From positions 1-64,000 of the forward strand of contig NZ_SLXS01000006.1 of assembly GCF_004340785.1 (NCBI RefSeq): a stretch of DNA of 64,000 nt, written 5' to 3'. This stretch comes from Tumebacillus sp. BK434. Lineage in GTDB: Bacteria > Bacillota > Bacilli > Tumebacillales > Tumebacillaceae. The notes under the pieces are model-generated. The model searched no databases. It had not been told where the DNA came from and saw nothing but the letters and a program-made list of their open reading frames with translations. Positions 52,687 to 62,278 of the stretch are shown one piece after another (within the stretch, counting starts at the first letter, position 1; each line of letters starts with the position of its first letter). The translations under genes were made by a program, and so were the position numbers.

Positions 52687-54786
52687 ATGATGAGGAGCAA
52701 CCTGCTGAGGCACATTCGACAGATCACACTGAGTCCGGAAACCAAAAAAAGCCGCTCCCTGCGGGTGACGATCTATGTCGTTCTCACGGTGCTCCTTTAT
52801 TTTCTTTTTATCGGCAACGTGCTGCCGGAACGATTTGACTACCGTGTCGGTTCGATTGCGGAAAAGCAGATCAAGGCGCCGACAGACGCCGTCGACAAGC
52901 GGGCGACCGAACTGGCCCGCAAAGAGGCGGCGGGCAAGATCACCCGTCAGTACAACCGGGACACCGCCGTGGAGCAGCGGGCGGTCGAGAACCTGAACAA
53001 ATTTTTCGAGACGGTGAAGCGGGTGCAGGACGACCCGGCCTTCACCGAAGCGGACAAGCTGGAAGCGATCCGCAAAGCCAACCTGCAGGCGATGGTCAAG
53101 GAGGAGCCGTTGAAAAGCTTCCTTGCCGCCCCTGTCGAAAGCTTGCCCGGCATGAACAGAGAAGCGGTGCGCATCGTCGAAAATATCTACTCGGAAGAGA
53201 TCTATGAAGAGACGATGCCGGTGATCGACCAGAAGCTTGACGCCCAGCTCGGCTATTCGGAGCTCGGGCGGGATCAGCGGATGATCGTCCGCGAACTGGT
53301 CAAGACGGTGACCCGGCCGAACATGATCTACGACAAGGAAGAGACGGAGAGCAAGCGCCAGGAAGCGATGCAGAACGTCCCGCCAACGATGATCAACATG
53401 GGCGAGGTCATCGTCAAGGAAGGGGAGCGCATCGACGAAGCGTCCTACTCCAAGCTGAAAGACCTCAAGCTGACCGACGAAGAGCCGAACTACCTGATGT
53501 ACTTCGGATTCGCCGGGTTCCTCGTGCTGTCGGTGCTCGTGCTGGCCTTCTATCTGGAGATGACCGGCTCGAAAGTCGGCAAAAACAACCTGCTCCTGCT
53601 CTGCCTCGCGATCATCATCGTGCTGACCGCAGCGGGGATGAAGGTGTTGTCGCTCGGCGAGTCGCTCGGATTCGCCACGATCGGCTACCTGACGCCGGTG
53701 GCGATGGGCACGATGCTGGTGACGATCCTGTTCGACGCCCAGCTCGGCATCCTGCTCGCGTTCCTGTTTGCGATGTTCACAGGCGCCGCGTTCGACTCGA
53801 AGTTCCAGTTTGTATTCGTGTCGTTCATCGCAGGCCTCGTCGGGGCGTTTGCCGTCTCCCGCGTCAAGCACCGCATGGTGATCATGCGCGCCGGCTTTAT
53901 CATCGCCGGGATCAACCTGATCACGATCACGGTGATGCAGGCGCTCGGCTCCTCGGGCACGGAAGTCAGCCAATACTTGCAGTCGCTGCTCTTTGGCATC
54001 ATCTCCGGCGTCTTTACGGCGGTCGTCACGATCGGCGTGCTGCCGTTTTTGGAAAGCTCGTTCGGCATCCTGACGCCGATCTCGCTCTTGGAGCTGTCCA
54101 ACCCCAATCACCCGCTGCTCAAGAAGCTGCTGATGGAAGCACCCGGCACATATCACCACTCGCTGATCGTCGGCAACCTCGCCGAAGCGGCGGCGGAGAT
54201 GGTCGGCGCCGATCCGCTGCTCTGCCGGGTCGGGGCGTACTACCATGATGTGGGCAAGATGAAGCGGCCTTTGTTCTTCATCGAGAACCAGCTGTCCAAA
54301 GACAACCCGCACGACAAAGTCGCGCCGAGCCTGTCGCATCTGATCATCACCTCGCACGTGCGCGACGGGCTGGAGATGCAGGAGGAGCACCGTCTGCCCA
54401 AGCCGATCCGCGACATCTGCGAGCAGCACCACGGGACGACGATCCTCATGTACTTCTACAACAAAGCGTTGGAACAGGACAAGAGCGGGTCGATCAACGT
54501 TGATGATTTCCGCTATGACGGGCCGAAGCCGCAGTTCAAAGAAGCGGCGATCGTCATGCTCTGCGACGCGGTCGAAGCGGCCGTGCGCTCGATGAACCGC
54601 CCGACGCCCAACCGCATCGAGTCGGTGATTCACAAGATTTTCAAAGACCGTTTGAACGACGGGCAGCTCGACGAATGCGACCTGACGCTGAAAGATCTCG
54701 ACAAGATCGCCGATGCATTCCTGCGCACGCTGAACGGCATCTATCACGCGCGGATTGAATATCCGGAACTGCCCAAGACAAACTAA
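52687..54786 (+). CDS. pgpH: Cyclic-di-AMP phosphodiesterase PgpH (7TM-HD)
   Basis: This 699-residue protein has an N-terminal transmembrane helix (YVVLTVLLYFLFIGNVLP), a periplasmic-side 7TMR-HDED domain, about seven membrane helices (275-455) and a cytoplasmic HD domain with HHSLIVGNLAEAAAEM, YYHDVGKM and a later EQHHGTT. It hydrolyses c-di-AMP to pApA. ATG 52687 or 52690 follows AAGGAG. In B. subtilis it is yqfF at the same locus between phoH and ybeY. Confidence 0.93.
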   Translation: MMRSNLLRHIRQITLSPETKKSRSLRVTIYVVLTVLLYFLFIGNVLPERFDYRVGSIAEKQIKAPTDAVDKRATELARKEAAGKITRQYNRDTAVEQRAVENLNKFFETVKRVQDDPAFTEADKLEAIRKANLQAMVKEEPLKSFLAAPVESLPGMNREAVRIVENIYSEEIYEETMPVIDQKLDAQLGYSELGRDQRMIVRELVKTVTRPNMIYDKEETESKRQEAMQNVPPTMINMGEVIVKEGERIDEASYSKLKDLKLTDEEPNYLMYFGFAGFLVLSVLVLAFYLEMTGSKVGKNNLLLLCLAIIIVLTAAGMKVLSLGESLGFATIGYLTPVAMGTMLVTILFDAQLGILLAFLFAMFTGAAFDSKFQFVFVSFIAGLVGAFAVSRVKHRMVIMRAGFIIAGINLITITVMQALGSSGTEVSQYLQSLLFGIISGVFTAVVTIGVLPFLESSFGILTPISLLELSNPNHPLLKKLLMEAPGTYHHSLIVGNLAEAAAEMVGADPLLCRVGAYYHDVGKMKRPLFFIENQLSKDNPHDKVAPSLSHLIITSHVRDGLEMQEEHRLPKPIRDICEQHHGTTILMYFYNKALEQDKSGSINVDDFRYDGPKPQFKEAAIVMLCDAVEAAVRSMNRPTPNRIESVIHKIFKDRLNDGQLDECDLTLKDLDKIADAFLRTLNGIYHARIEYPELPKTN

Positions 54787-54833
54787 ACCCGATCAGCCTC
54801 GTTTCTCAAGTCGCAAGTGAAGGAGTCACAGCT

Positions 54834-55337
54834 ATGGAACCTGTCAATATCACGCTCGAAATCCTTGATGAGTACGGAGAACAGTTCGAATTTGCGCTCA
54901 CCGAAGTGCTGACCAGAGCGATCGAGCACGCGGCGCGACATGAGAACATCCTGACCGGCGAAGTGGTGATCTCGCTGGTCGACGATGAAGCGATCCATGA
55001 ACTCAACCGCACGTACCGCGGCAAAGACGCGCCGACCGACGTGCTGTCGTTTGCGATGATGGAGGAAGGGAATGGCGAGCCGGAGATCTTCTTCGATCCG
55101 GAAGATGCAGAGGGTCTGGAGACGGACGACATGCTCGGCGACATCATCATCTCCGTGCCGACCGCCAAGCGCCAGGCGGCCGAGTACGGGCACAGTGTGG
55201 AGCGCGAACTGGCGTTTCTCGCCGTGCACGGTTTCCTGCACCTCGTCGGCTATGACCACGGCACAGAAGAAGAGGAGAAAGAGATGTTCTCCCGTCAGGA
55301 TGCGATCATGGAGGCGGCAGGAATCACGCGGGGGTGA
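54834..55337 (+). CDS. ybeY: Endoribonuclease YbeY
   Basis: This 167-residue metalloprotein has NRTYRGKDAPTDVLSFAM and the triple-histidine zinc site in HGFLHLVGYDHGTEEEEKEMF. It processes 16S rRNA 3' ends and takes part in ribosome quality control. An acidic insertion (about 74-97) makes it slightly longer than E. coli YbeY. ATG 54834 follows AAGGAG. It lies 7 bp before dgkA. Confidence 0.95.
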   Translation: MEPVNITLEILDEYGEQFEFALTEVLTRAIEHAARHENILTGEVVISLVDDEAIHELNRTYRGKDAPTDVLSFAMMEEGNGEPEIFFDPEDAEGLETDDMLGDIIISVPTAKRQAAEYGHSVERELAFLAVHGFLHLVGYDHGTEEEEKEMFSRQDAIMEAAGITRG

Positions 55338-55344
55338 AGCCCGG

Positions 55345-55827
55345 ATGTGGAATGAGAACAAGCTCCTCAAGAGCTTTGCATACGCGATTGAAGGCATGAC
55401 GCTTGCCTTGACCACCCAGCGCAACATGCGCATCCATTTTGTGGTTGCGCTGGGGGCCATGATTTTGAGTCTGGTGCTTGATCTCAGCAAATTAGAGATC
55501 GTGCTGGTATTCTTTTCGATCATCGCCGTCGTAGCCGCCGAGCTGTTCAACACGGCGATCGAAGCGGTAGTCGACCTTGCGACCAGCGACTATCATCCGC
55601 TCGCCAAAATTGCCAAAGATGTGGCGGCAGCTGCCGTCCTGCTGACGGCAGTGCACGCGGTGATAGTCGGCTTTTTTGTCTTCTTTGACAAATTGTTCCC
55701 GCTGCGGCTGCGCGATTTGGATGACACGGGGGAGATGGCGGTGTACGTCGCCTTCATACCGCTTGGCATGCTCGTGCTGCTCTTGATCTCATGGCGGGCG
55801 TATTCACGATCTAAAAAACAGGGGTGA
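55345..55827 (+). CDS. dgkA: Diacylglycerol/undecaprenol kinase
   Basis: This 160-residue protein has LLKSFAYAIEGMTLALTTQRNMRIH at the N-terminus, the catalytic core ELFNTAIEAVVDL with conserved Glu, and three membrane helices. In Gram-positive bacteria this family phosphorylates undecaprenol. A C-terminal extension (about 118-160) adds a further hydrophobic segment (AVYVAFIPLGMLVLLLISW), which makes it longer than the roughly 120-residue Bacillus protein. ATG 55345 follows GGGGGTGA. It lies between ybeY and cdd. Confidence 0.93.
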   Translation: MWNENKLLKSFAYAIEGMTLALTTQRNMRIHFVVALGAMILSLVLDLSKLEIVLVFFSIIAVVAAELFNTAIEAVVDLATSDYHPLAKIAKDVAAAAVLLTAVHAVIVGFFVFFDKLFPLRLRDLDDTGEMAVYVAFIPLGMLVLLLISWRAYSRSKKQG

Positions 55828-57152
<1,325 letters not shown>

Positions 57153-57271
57153 GCGGTCATTCACACAATCATTTCTGACAGCAATTCCATAGTATAGGGG
57201 AAAGGTCGATTGCGAACTATAGAGTTACGATGCTTGGCAGAACCTCACTCTTGTAAGAAAGGATGAGCTGC

Positions 57272-57421
57272 ATGAGAGATTTTTCGTGGCGATATTTCGA
57301 GAGTACAGGTGAGATTGATGCCTATCTTCTCTATAAAGCATGTCAGAACTTGAACCAGGACTGCGGCGCCGAAACAGCCGAACCGAGCTTCGAAACGGAG
57401 ATGGAGGCACGCACGGAATAG
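57272..57421 (+). CDS. yqzL: YqzL family protein, 49 aa
   Basis: A short frame starts at ATG 57272 behind AAAGGATGAG. It encodes MRDFSWRYFESTGEIDAYLLYKAC at the start, the YqzL pattern (aromatic residues, STGxIDxYLLYK), then a polar acidic tail of about 25 residues that is longer than usual for the family. YqzL lies between era and recO in many Bacillales. The function is unknown. Confidence 0.85.
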   Translation: MRDFSWRYFESTGEIDAYLLYKACQNLNQDCGAETAEPSFETEMEARTE

Positions 57422-57453
57422 CGCTTGCTTGACCAAACGAAAGAGGCTGTCCA

Positions 57454-58206
57454 ATGAAAAAAGTGGAAGCGATTGTGCTGCGCACAGTCGATTACGGGGA
57501 GAGCAACAAGATTCTGACACTGCTGTCCGATACGCAAGGGAAAGTCGGGGCGATGGCACGCGGCGCGAAAAAGCCGCAGAGTCAGCTCAATCCGGTATCC
57601 CAACCTTTCGCTTATGGCACCTACATGATTGCGATCGGCGAAGGGCGCGGGATGGGCACCATTATACAAGCGGAGCTGAATGAGCCGTTTCGGGCGATTC
57701 GGGAGGATTTGTTCAAGGCAGCGTATGCCTCCTATGTGGTAGAGCTGGCAGACCGCTTTGTAGAGGAGCGCGAGCCCTCGCAAGGCGTTTTTCTGTTAGT
57801 GCTGACCTTGCTGACCCATTTGGCTGACGGCAAAGACCCGGAGATCGTCGTGCGGCTTTGTGAGATGAAAATGTTGGATCTGGCCGGGATTCGGCCGGAA
57901 CTGTACCATTGCGCGCATTGTTTTCAGCCGGTGGAGCAGGCGGTGCGCTTTTCCATCCTGCATGGCGGCCCGCTGTGCGGGAACTGCCATCCCTACGATG
58001 AGCGGGCGATCTGGATCAAGCCGGTGGCGCTGAAGCTCTTGCGCACCTTTCAGGCGATGGATGTGCGGCGCTTAGGCGAAGTGAAGGTCGGCGACGATGT
58101 GCGGCGCCAGCTCGGCAAGGTGCTGAAGCAGTACATCGATGAGTACAGCGGTGTGACGTTCAAGTCTCGTGCGTTTTTGGAACAACTCCATAAGTATGAT
58201 CTATAG
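57454..58206 (+). CDS. recO: DNA repair protein RecO
   Basis: This 250-residue protein has the N-terminal OB fold (VEAIVLRTVDYGESNKILTLLSDTQGKVG), the helical domain, and a four-cysteine zinc finger CAHC...CGNC (about 152-174). It loads RecA with RecR on SSB-covered single strands. ATG 57454 follows AGAGG. It closes the canonical gene block; glyQS, which follow in B. subtilis, are absent. Confidence 0.95.
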   Translation: MKKVEAIVLRTVDYGESNKILTLLSDTQGKVGAMARGAKKPQSQLNPVSQPFAYGTYMIAIGEGRGMGTIIQAELNEPFRAIREDLFKAAYASYVVELADRFVEEREPSQGVFLLVLTLLTHLADGKDPEIVVRLCEMKMLDLAGIRPELYHCAHCFQPVEQAVRFSILHGGPLCGNCHPYDERAIWIKPVALKLLRTFQAMDVRRLGEVKVGDDVRRQLGKVLKQYIDEYSGVTFKSRAFLEQLHKYDL

Positions 58207-58235
58207 ACGAAGCCCATTGTGGAGGAGTGAGCAGG

Positions 58236-58763
58236 ATGACAGACCCGATGCTGGAAAAAGTGGACATTTTGCGCAAACGGTTTCAGATTTCCTACCGCGA
58301 GGCGTACAACTTGCTGGAGCAAAATGACGGCAATGTCGTGCGCGCATGCATTGACCTCGAGCACCGCACGGCCGACACTGGCGTGGTCGGGCAGGTCGAA
58401 GAGCGGATGCAGGTGATGGGCAAAGACTTGCTCCACAAGGTGCAGGACATCGTCCGCACCGGACAAGCTTCGAGCATACGTGTCATTCGCGACGGGCAGA
58501 CGGTGCTGACGATCCCGGCGGCGGTCGGCGTGGTCGGCGCCCTGATCTTCCCCTATCTGGCGGTGGCCGGCACGGCAGCCGCTGTGGCCGCGCGCTACGA
58601 GATCGTCATCGACAAGCGAATGAAGCAAGACCCCGATACGGGGCATCAGCCGGCGGTCGTCAATGTGCATCACGAGTCGATCGATACGAGCGCCGTAACG
58701 CCGTCGCTCTCTTCCGGGAAAGCGGGAAGCATGGAGCGCGTCGAAGCATCCTCCAATACGTAA
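58236..58763 (+). CDS. DUF4342 family protein with UBA-like N-terminus
   Basis: This 175-residue protein begins with a UBA-like helical bundle (MLEKVDILRKRFQISYREAYNLLEQNDGNVVRACIDLE, residues 4-42). After a linker comes a DUF4342 segment (VIRDGQTVLTIPAAVGVVGALIFPYLAVAG) with one hydrophobic helix that may insert in the membrane, and a polar tail. The role is unknown. ATG 58236 follows GGAGGAG. It lies 29 bp behind recO and is likely cotranscribed; a terminator follows. Confidence 0.78.
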   Translation: MTDPMLEKVDILRKRFQISYREAYNLLEQNDGNVVRACIDLEHRTADTGVVGQVEERMQVMGKDLLHKVQDIVRTGQASSIRVIRDGQTVLTIPAAVGVVGALIFPYLAVAGTAAAVAARYEIVIDKRMKQDPDTGHQPAVVNVHHESIDTSAVTPSLSSGKAGSMERVEASSNT

Positions 58764-58770
58764 TGGAACT

Positions 58771-58809
58771 GGCAGTTGCTGCAGAAGTTGTGCAGCAACT
58801 GCCTTTTTC
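58771..58809 (+). terminator. Terminator of the era-recO-DUF4342 unit
   Basis: GGCAGTTGCTGCA and TGCAGCAACTGCC form a perfect 13-bp stem around GAAGTTG, followed by TTTTTC. Confidence 0.95.
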
Positions 58810-58901
58810 ATGTCGGGGCAGCAGGAAATAGTTGCCTGTACCTGACCGGCGCTCGGGCTCTTGCATATGGTATTACGAACGAGGAGAGGGGGTGGCCCGT
58901 A

Positions 58902-59255
58902 ATGGATCGCAAGCGTGTGGGCTTGAAATTGGACGCGCAGTCCAAAAAAGAGCTGTTGGAGCTGCTGCAGACTCACGTCAAGCAGGAACATATGCCGAAG
59001 TCGCTTCAAGAACTTCTCCGCAAAGGGATGGACAGCTCGGAAGACGTTTCGGGAGAAAATACGGCAGAAATTGCGGAAGCAATCGCGGAAGCAACCACGG
59101 ATGCAACTGTAGAGGAAACTTTACAGGAAACTATGGAGGACACTGTAGAGACATCTGTGGAGGACGAACAGGATTTAAATCTGGATTCGGATTTAGACTC
59201 GGATCTGGAGTCGGACTCGGAGATGGATCTGGATCTGGAAGAAGCGGACACGTAA
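58902..59255 (+). CDS. Small protein with highly acidic Asp/Glu/Ser tail, unknown function
   Basis: This 117-residue protein starts at ATG 58902 after GGAGAGGGGG. The first 45 residues are basic and helical (RKRVGLKLDAQSKKELLELL then MPKSLQELLRKGM). The rest is strongly acidic, with Glu-Ala-Ile/Thr repeats (about 55-80) and a Leu-Asp-Ser-Asp repeat at the end. I do not recognise a family. Acidic tails like this occur in DNA-mimic and calcium-binding proteins, but there is no direct evidence here. It lies between two terminators. Confidence 0.6.
   Translation: MDRKRVGLKLDAQSKKELLELLQTHVKQEHMPKSLQELLRKGMDSSEDVSGENTAEIAEAIAEATTDATVEETLQETMEDTVETSVEDEQDLNLDSDLDSDLESDSEMDLDLEEADT
59164..59242 (+). 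repeat. Internal GGATTTAG/GGATCTGG tandem repeats in the acidic gene
   Basis: Related 6-bp units of the form gat-ctg/ttg-gac repeat in frame and encode alternating Leu-Asp/Ser-Asp/Glu. They look like a product of tandem slippage. Confidence 0.55.
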
Positions 59256-59262
59256 GCAAACA

Positions 59263-59301
59263 AAAAAGTGACATCCCCAGTCGGGATGCCACTTTTGTTT
59301 T
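59263..59301. terminator. Bidirectional terminator (acidic gene / lgt)
   Basis: AAAAGTGACATCCC pairs with GGGATGCCACTTTT, with one mismatch, and has A and T runs on the two sides. Confidence 0.88.
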
Positions 59302-59310
59302 TCTCAGCCT

Positions 59311-60105
59311 CTAGGCGGTCTCCGTCTGTTTCGGAGCGCTGGTCTTCGCAGGGCGGAAGTGCAGATACACCATAAACACGGCGGCCAGCACCATCACGCT
59401 CAGGCTCGTCCACTGCGCCGCCGTAAGTCCGGCGAAGCGGTCCGAGTCGCCGCGCAGGAACTCCAAAGCGAATCGTCCCGCCGAGTACAGGATGTTGTAG
59501 GCAAGGAACAGGTAGCCGGTCGGCACGCGGCGCATTTTAAACAAGAACAACAGCGCCAGCACGATCAAGTCCCACTGCCCTTCCCAGACTTCGGCCGGCC
59601 AGAGCGGCTGTGAGCCGTATGTCGAATAGGCGACCGTGCCTTCCGGATAGACGAGGCCGAAGTTGCTGCCCGTCGGCGAGCCGAACGCGTCGCCGTTCAT
59701 GAAGCAGGCGATGCGGCCGACCGCTTGGCCCAATATGATGCCAGGCGCCACGATGTCGGCAAACTCCCAGAAGTGGATCTTGTGTTTCCACGTGTACAAG
59801 CCGCCGCCGATAAAACCGCCGACCAGCCCGCCCTGGATCGACATCCCGCCGTTCCAGATCGCAAATACATCCATCAGATGTTGCGAGTAGTAGCCCCATT
59901 CGAAAAAGAGCACCTGCCAGAGCCTCGCGCCCAGCAGCGCGCCGAGAATCGCCCAGATCGCCATCCCCGAGACATGCTCTTCGTATTTGCCTTCCTGTTT
60001 GGCCATGTAGGTGGCCAGTCCGATCGCTAAAAGGATCGCAATCGCGACGATCGTTCCGTAGGAACGGATCGGGAAGTCCCCGATGTAGAACAGTATTTGG
60101 TGCAC
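59311..60105 (-). CDS. lgt: Prolipoprotein diacylglyceryl transferase
   Basis: This 264-residue membrane enzyme has seven hydrophobic segments and the Lgt signature GRIACFMNGDAFGSPT (about 139-154), with LYSAGRFALEFLRGD near the C-terminus. It attaches diacylglycerol to the lipobox cysteine of prolipoproteins. GTG 60105 is used because GGGAGGT lies eight bases upstream on the minus strand and the protein then starts VHQILFYIGDFPIRSYG. It is convergent with the acidic gene. The EamA gene starts 508 bp upstream on the same strand and may precede it in one transcript. Confidence 0.94.
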   Translation of the reverse strand: MHQILFYIGDFPIRSYGTIVAIAILLAIGLATYMAKQEGKYEEHVSGMAIWAILGALLGARLWQVLFFEWGYYSQHLMDVFAIWNGGMSIQGGLVGGFIGGGLYTWKHKIHFWEFADIVAPGIILGQAVGRIACFMNGDAFGSPTGSNFGLVYPEGTVAYSTYGSQPLWPAEVWEGQWDLIVLALLFLFKMRRVPTGYLFLAYNILYSAGRFALEFLRGDSDRFAGLTAAQWTSLSVMVLAAVFMVYLHFRPAKTSAPKQTETA

Positions 60106-60193
60106 AGCACATACCTCCCAAGGGACGATCAACCAGTATTTTCTACCAACATTGTAGCCGACCTGCGGGCAGAAAGGAAGATGTGCGGGGAGA

Positions 60194-60613
60194 CTATGCT
60201 TTGACGATCATGATCGAGCCGATCACGATCAGCACACAGCCTGCTGCGATGCCCAGCGTCACTTTTTCCTTGAGAAAGAGCGCGGCGAGGATCAGCGTGA
60301 ACACGATGCTCAGGCGGTCGATCGGCGCCACTTTCGAAGCGGCCGCCTGTTGCAATGCGCCGAAGTAAAACATCCATGACGCCGCCCCGGCGAGGCCGGA
60401 GAGGATGATGAAGATCATCGGGCGCAGCGCGATGTCTCGCACCTGCCCGATCGTGCCGTTACAGGTGATGAACAGCAAGGTCGCCGCCGCCATCACCACG
60501 GCCCGGACGGCAGTCGCCACGTTGGAGTCGATCCCTTTGATCCCGATTTTCCCGAGGATCGCCACAAAGGAAGCGAACAGGGCGGAAAGCAATCCATAGA
60601 TCAGCCAAGACAC
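60194..60613 (-). CDS. EamA family half transporter (SMR-like)
   Basis: This 139-residue protein has four to five transmembrane helices, a single EamA unit: LIYGLLSALFASFVAILGKIG, AVRAVVMAAATLLF, LSGLAGAASWMFYFGALQQ and SIVFTLILAALFLKEKVTLG. Full EamA proteins have two such units, so this half-size member probably dimerises. The substrate is unknown. The start is GTG 60613 with AAAGGAGG upstream on the minus strand. It is divergent from ccpN. Confidence 0.85.
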   Translation of the reverse strand: MSWLIYGLLSALFASFVAILGKIGIKGIDSNVATAVRAVVMAAATLLFITCNGTIGQVRDIALRPMIFIILSGLAGAASWMFYFGALQQAAASKVAPIDRLSIVFTLILAALFLKEKVTLGIAAGCVLIVIGSIMIVKA

Positions 60614-60714
60614 GAAATTTTGCCTCCTTTGTCAATCAACAGTTTCTGTTGGTATGCGCAGGAAGGGCAGAATTTAAACTTTTTGTGCAAACCTCACCAA
60701 GACTATAGCGGTTT

Positions 60715-60742
60715 TGCTGACATTCTAATAAGATGTACTATA
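60715..60742 (+). promoter_or_regulatory. Possible promoter of ccpN
   Basis: TTGCTG (60715-60720) and TACTAT (60737-60742) are 16 bp apart, in the AT-rich space between the divergent EamA and ccpN genes. Confidence 0.4.
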
Positions 60743-60809
60743 TAGCATATTGAACAGGATATTGTATGTCACATTTTCAGTTGAGCGAACAACGAGCGAA
60801 TAAAAGGTG

Positions 60810-61457
60810 GTGGACACCATCGAACTGACCAAACGCCAAGGGCAGATCCTCGAGATCGTCCGCGAAGAAGGGCCGATCACCGGGGAGCAGATCGCCGACA
60901 AACTGGGGCTGACCCGGGCGACTTTGCGTCCCGACCTGGCGATATTGACGATGGCCGGTTTTTTGGAAGCGCGACCGCGTGTCGGTTATTTTTATGCCGG
61001 AAAGAAATCCGGGCAGATTTTTGGAGAACAGCTGCGCAAGCTGCAAGTGAAGCAATACAAATCGGTCCCCGTCGTGATCAACGAGGAAGCGTCAGTATAC
61101 GATGCGATCGTCACGATGTTTATGGAAGATGTGGGCAGCATCTTTGTGGTGAAGGACGGCGGCATCCTGTCTGGCGTGATCTCGCGCAAAGACTTGCTGA
61201 AAGTCGCCATCGGCAACCAGGAAACGCAAAAAGTGCCGGTGTCGCTGACGATGACGCGGATGCCGAACATCGTCACGCTGTCGCTTGAGGACAGCGTATA
61301 TGAGGCGGCCAAGCGCCTGATCGACTATGCGATCGACTCGATTCCGGTCGTGCGCCCGCTCGATGATGCGGGCAAGCAGTTGGAAGTGGTCGGCCGCTTT
61401 ACGAAAACGACGATCGCCAAGATCTTTGTCGAGCTTGGTGAAGTCAACGAAGTGTAG
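60810..61457 (+). CDS. ccpN: Transcriptional repressor CcpN
   Basis: This 215-residue regulator has an N-terminal winged helix ([43 protein letters not shown]) and two CBS domains (about 82-200) that bind nucleotides. It represses gluconeogenic genes (gapB, pckA) during glycolytic growth in B. subtilis. GTG 60810 gives the usual DTIELTKRQ start; GTG 60807 is also possible. It lies 11 bp before the PPDK regulatory gene, the conserved ccpN-yqfL arrangement, and so at the head of a pyruvate/PEP control unit. Confidence 0.93.
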   Translation: MDTIELTKRQGQILEIVREEGPITGEQIADKLGLTRATLRPDLAILTMAGFLEARPRVGYFYAGKKSGQIFGEQLRKLQVKQYKSVPVVINEEASVYDAIVTMFMEDVGSIFVVKDGGILSGVISRKDLLKVAIGNQETQKVPVSLTMTRMPNIVTLSLEDSVYEAAKRLIDYAIDSIPVVRPLDDAGKQLEVVGRFTKTTIAKIFVELGEVNEV

Positions 61458-61468
61458 GAGGGATGCGG

Positions 61469-62278
61469 ATGACACCGATCGTGTATGTGATCTCAGACTC
61501 TGTGGGCGAAACGGCCGAATTTGTGGTGCGGGCGGCTGCGAGCCAGTTTAACGGCAGCCGCGCGGAGATCAGACGGATTTCCTACGTGGACGATATGGAG
61601 CCGATTCGGGAAACGGTGCAGGCGGCAAAGGAGATCGGCGCGCTGATCGCCTATACGCTGGTCATTCCGGAACTGAAGGACGGACTGGTGCGTGAAGCTT
61701 TGGAGCACGGCGTGACGGCGGTCGACATCATGGGGCCGATGGTGGCGGCGTTCCAATCGACGTTCCAAGCGGAGCCGAAAAACCGCCCGGGGCTCGTGCA
61801 CAAGCTGGACGATGAATATTTCCGCCGTGTGGAAGCGATCGAGTTCGCCGTCAAATACGATGACGGGAAAGACCCGCGCGGTCTGCTGCGCGCCGACGTG
61901 ATCCTGATCGGCGTGTCGCGCACGTCGAAGACGCCGCTCTCGATGTTTCTGGCGCACAAGCGTTTAAAAGCGGCCAACGTGCCGCTGGTGCCGGAAGTGG
62001 AGCCGCCGGAAGAGCTGTTTGAAGTGTCGCCGCACAAGGTGATCGGGCTGACCATCTCGGCGGGCGAACTCAATCTCATCCGCACGGAGCGCCTGAAGGC
62101 GCTGGGGTTGCGCGAAGAAGCGAACTATGCGGCGTTTGAGCGGATCAAGCTGGAGCTCGAATACGCGGAGCGGATCATGAAGAAGGTCGGCTGCCCGGTG
62201 ATCAACGTCTCGAACAAGGCGGTGGAAGAGACCGCGAGCATCATCGTGGATCAGATCAAGCGCGGGAGCCGCCGCTAG
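61469..62278 (+). CDS. Pyruvate, phosphate dikinase regulatory protein (PDRP, YqfL)
   Basis: This 269-residue DUF299 protein has [19 protein letters not shown] at the N-terminus, [25 protein letters not shown], and the P-loop-like [19 protein letters not shown] (about residues 146-165), all conserved in the family. PDRP is a bifunctional ADP-dependent kinase and phosphate-dependent phosphorylase that switches PPDK off and on through a Thr near its catalytic His. ATG 61469 is preferred over ATG 61463 because GGAGGG lies at 61457-61462. Its stop overlaps the start of the PPDK-like gene by one base. Confidence 0.94.
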   Translation: MTPIVYVISDSVGETAEFVVRAAASQFNGSRAEIRRISYVDDMEPIRETVQAAKEIGALIAYTLVIPELKDGLVREALEHGVTAVDIMGPMVAAFQSTFQAEPKNRPGLVHKLDDEYFRRVEAIEFAVKYDDGKDPRGLLRADVILIGVSRTSKTPLSMFLAHKRLKAANVPLVPEVEPPEELFEVSPHKVIGLTISAGELNLIRTERLKALGLREEANYAAFERIKLELEYAERIMKKVGCPVINVSNKAVEETASIIVDQIKRGSRR

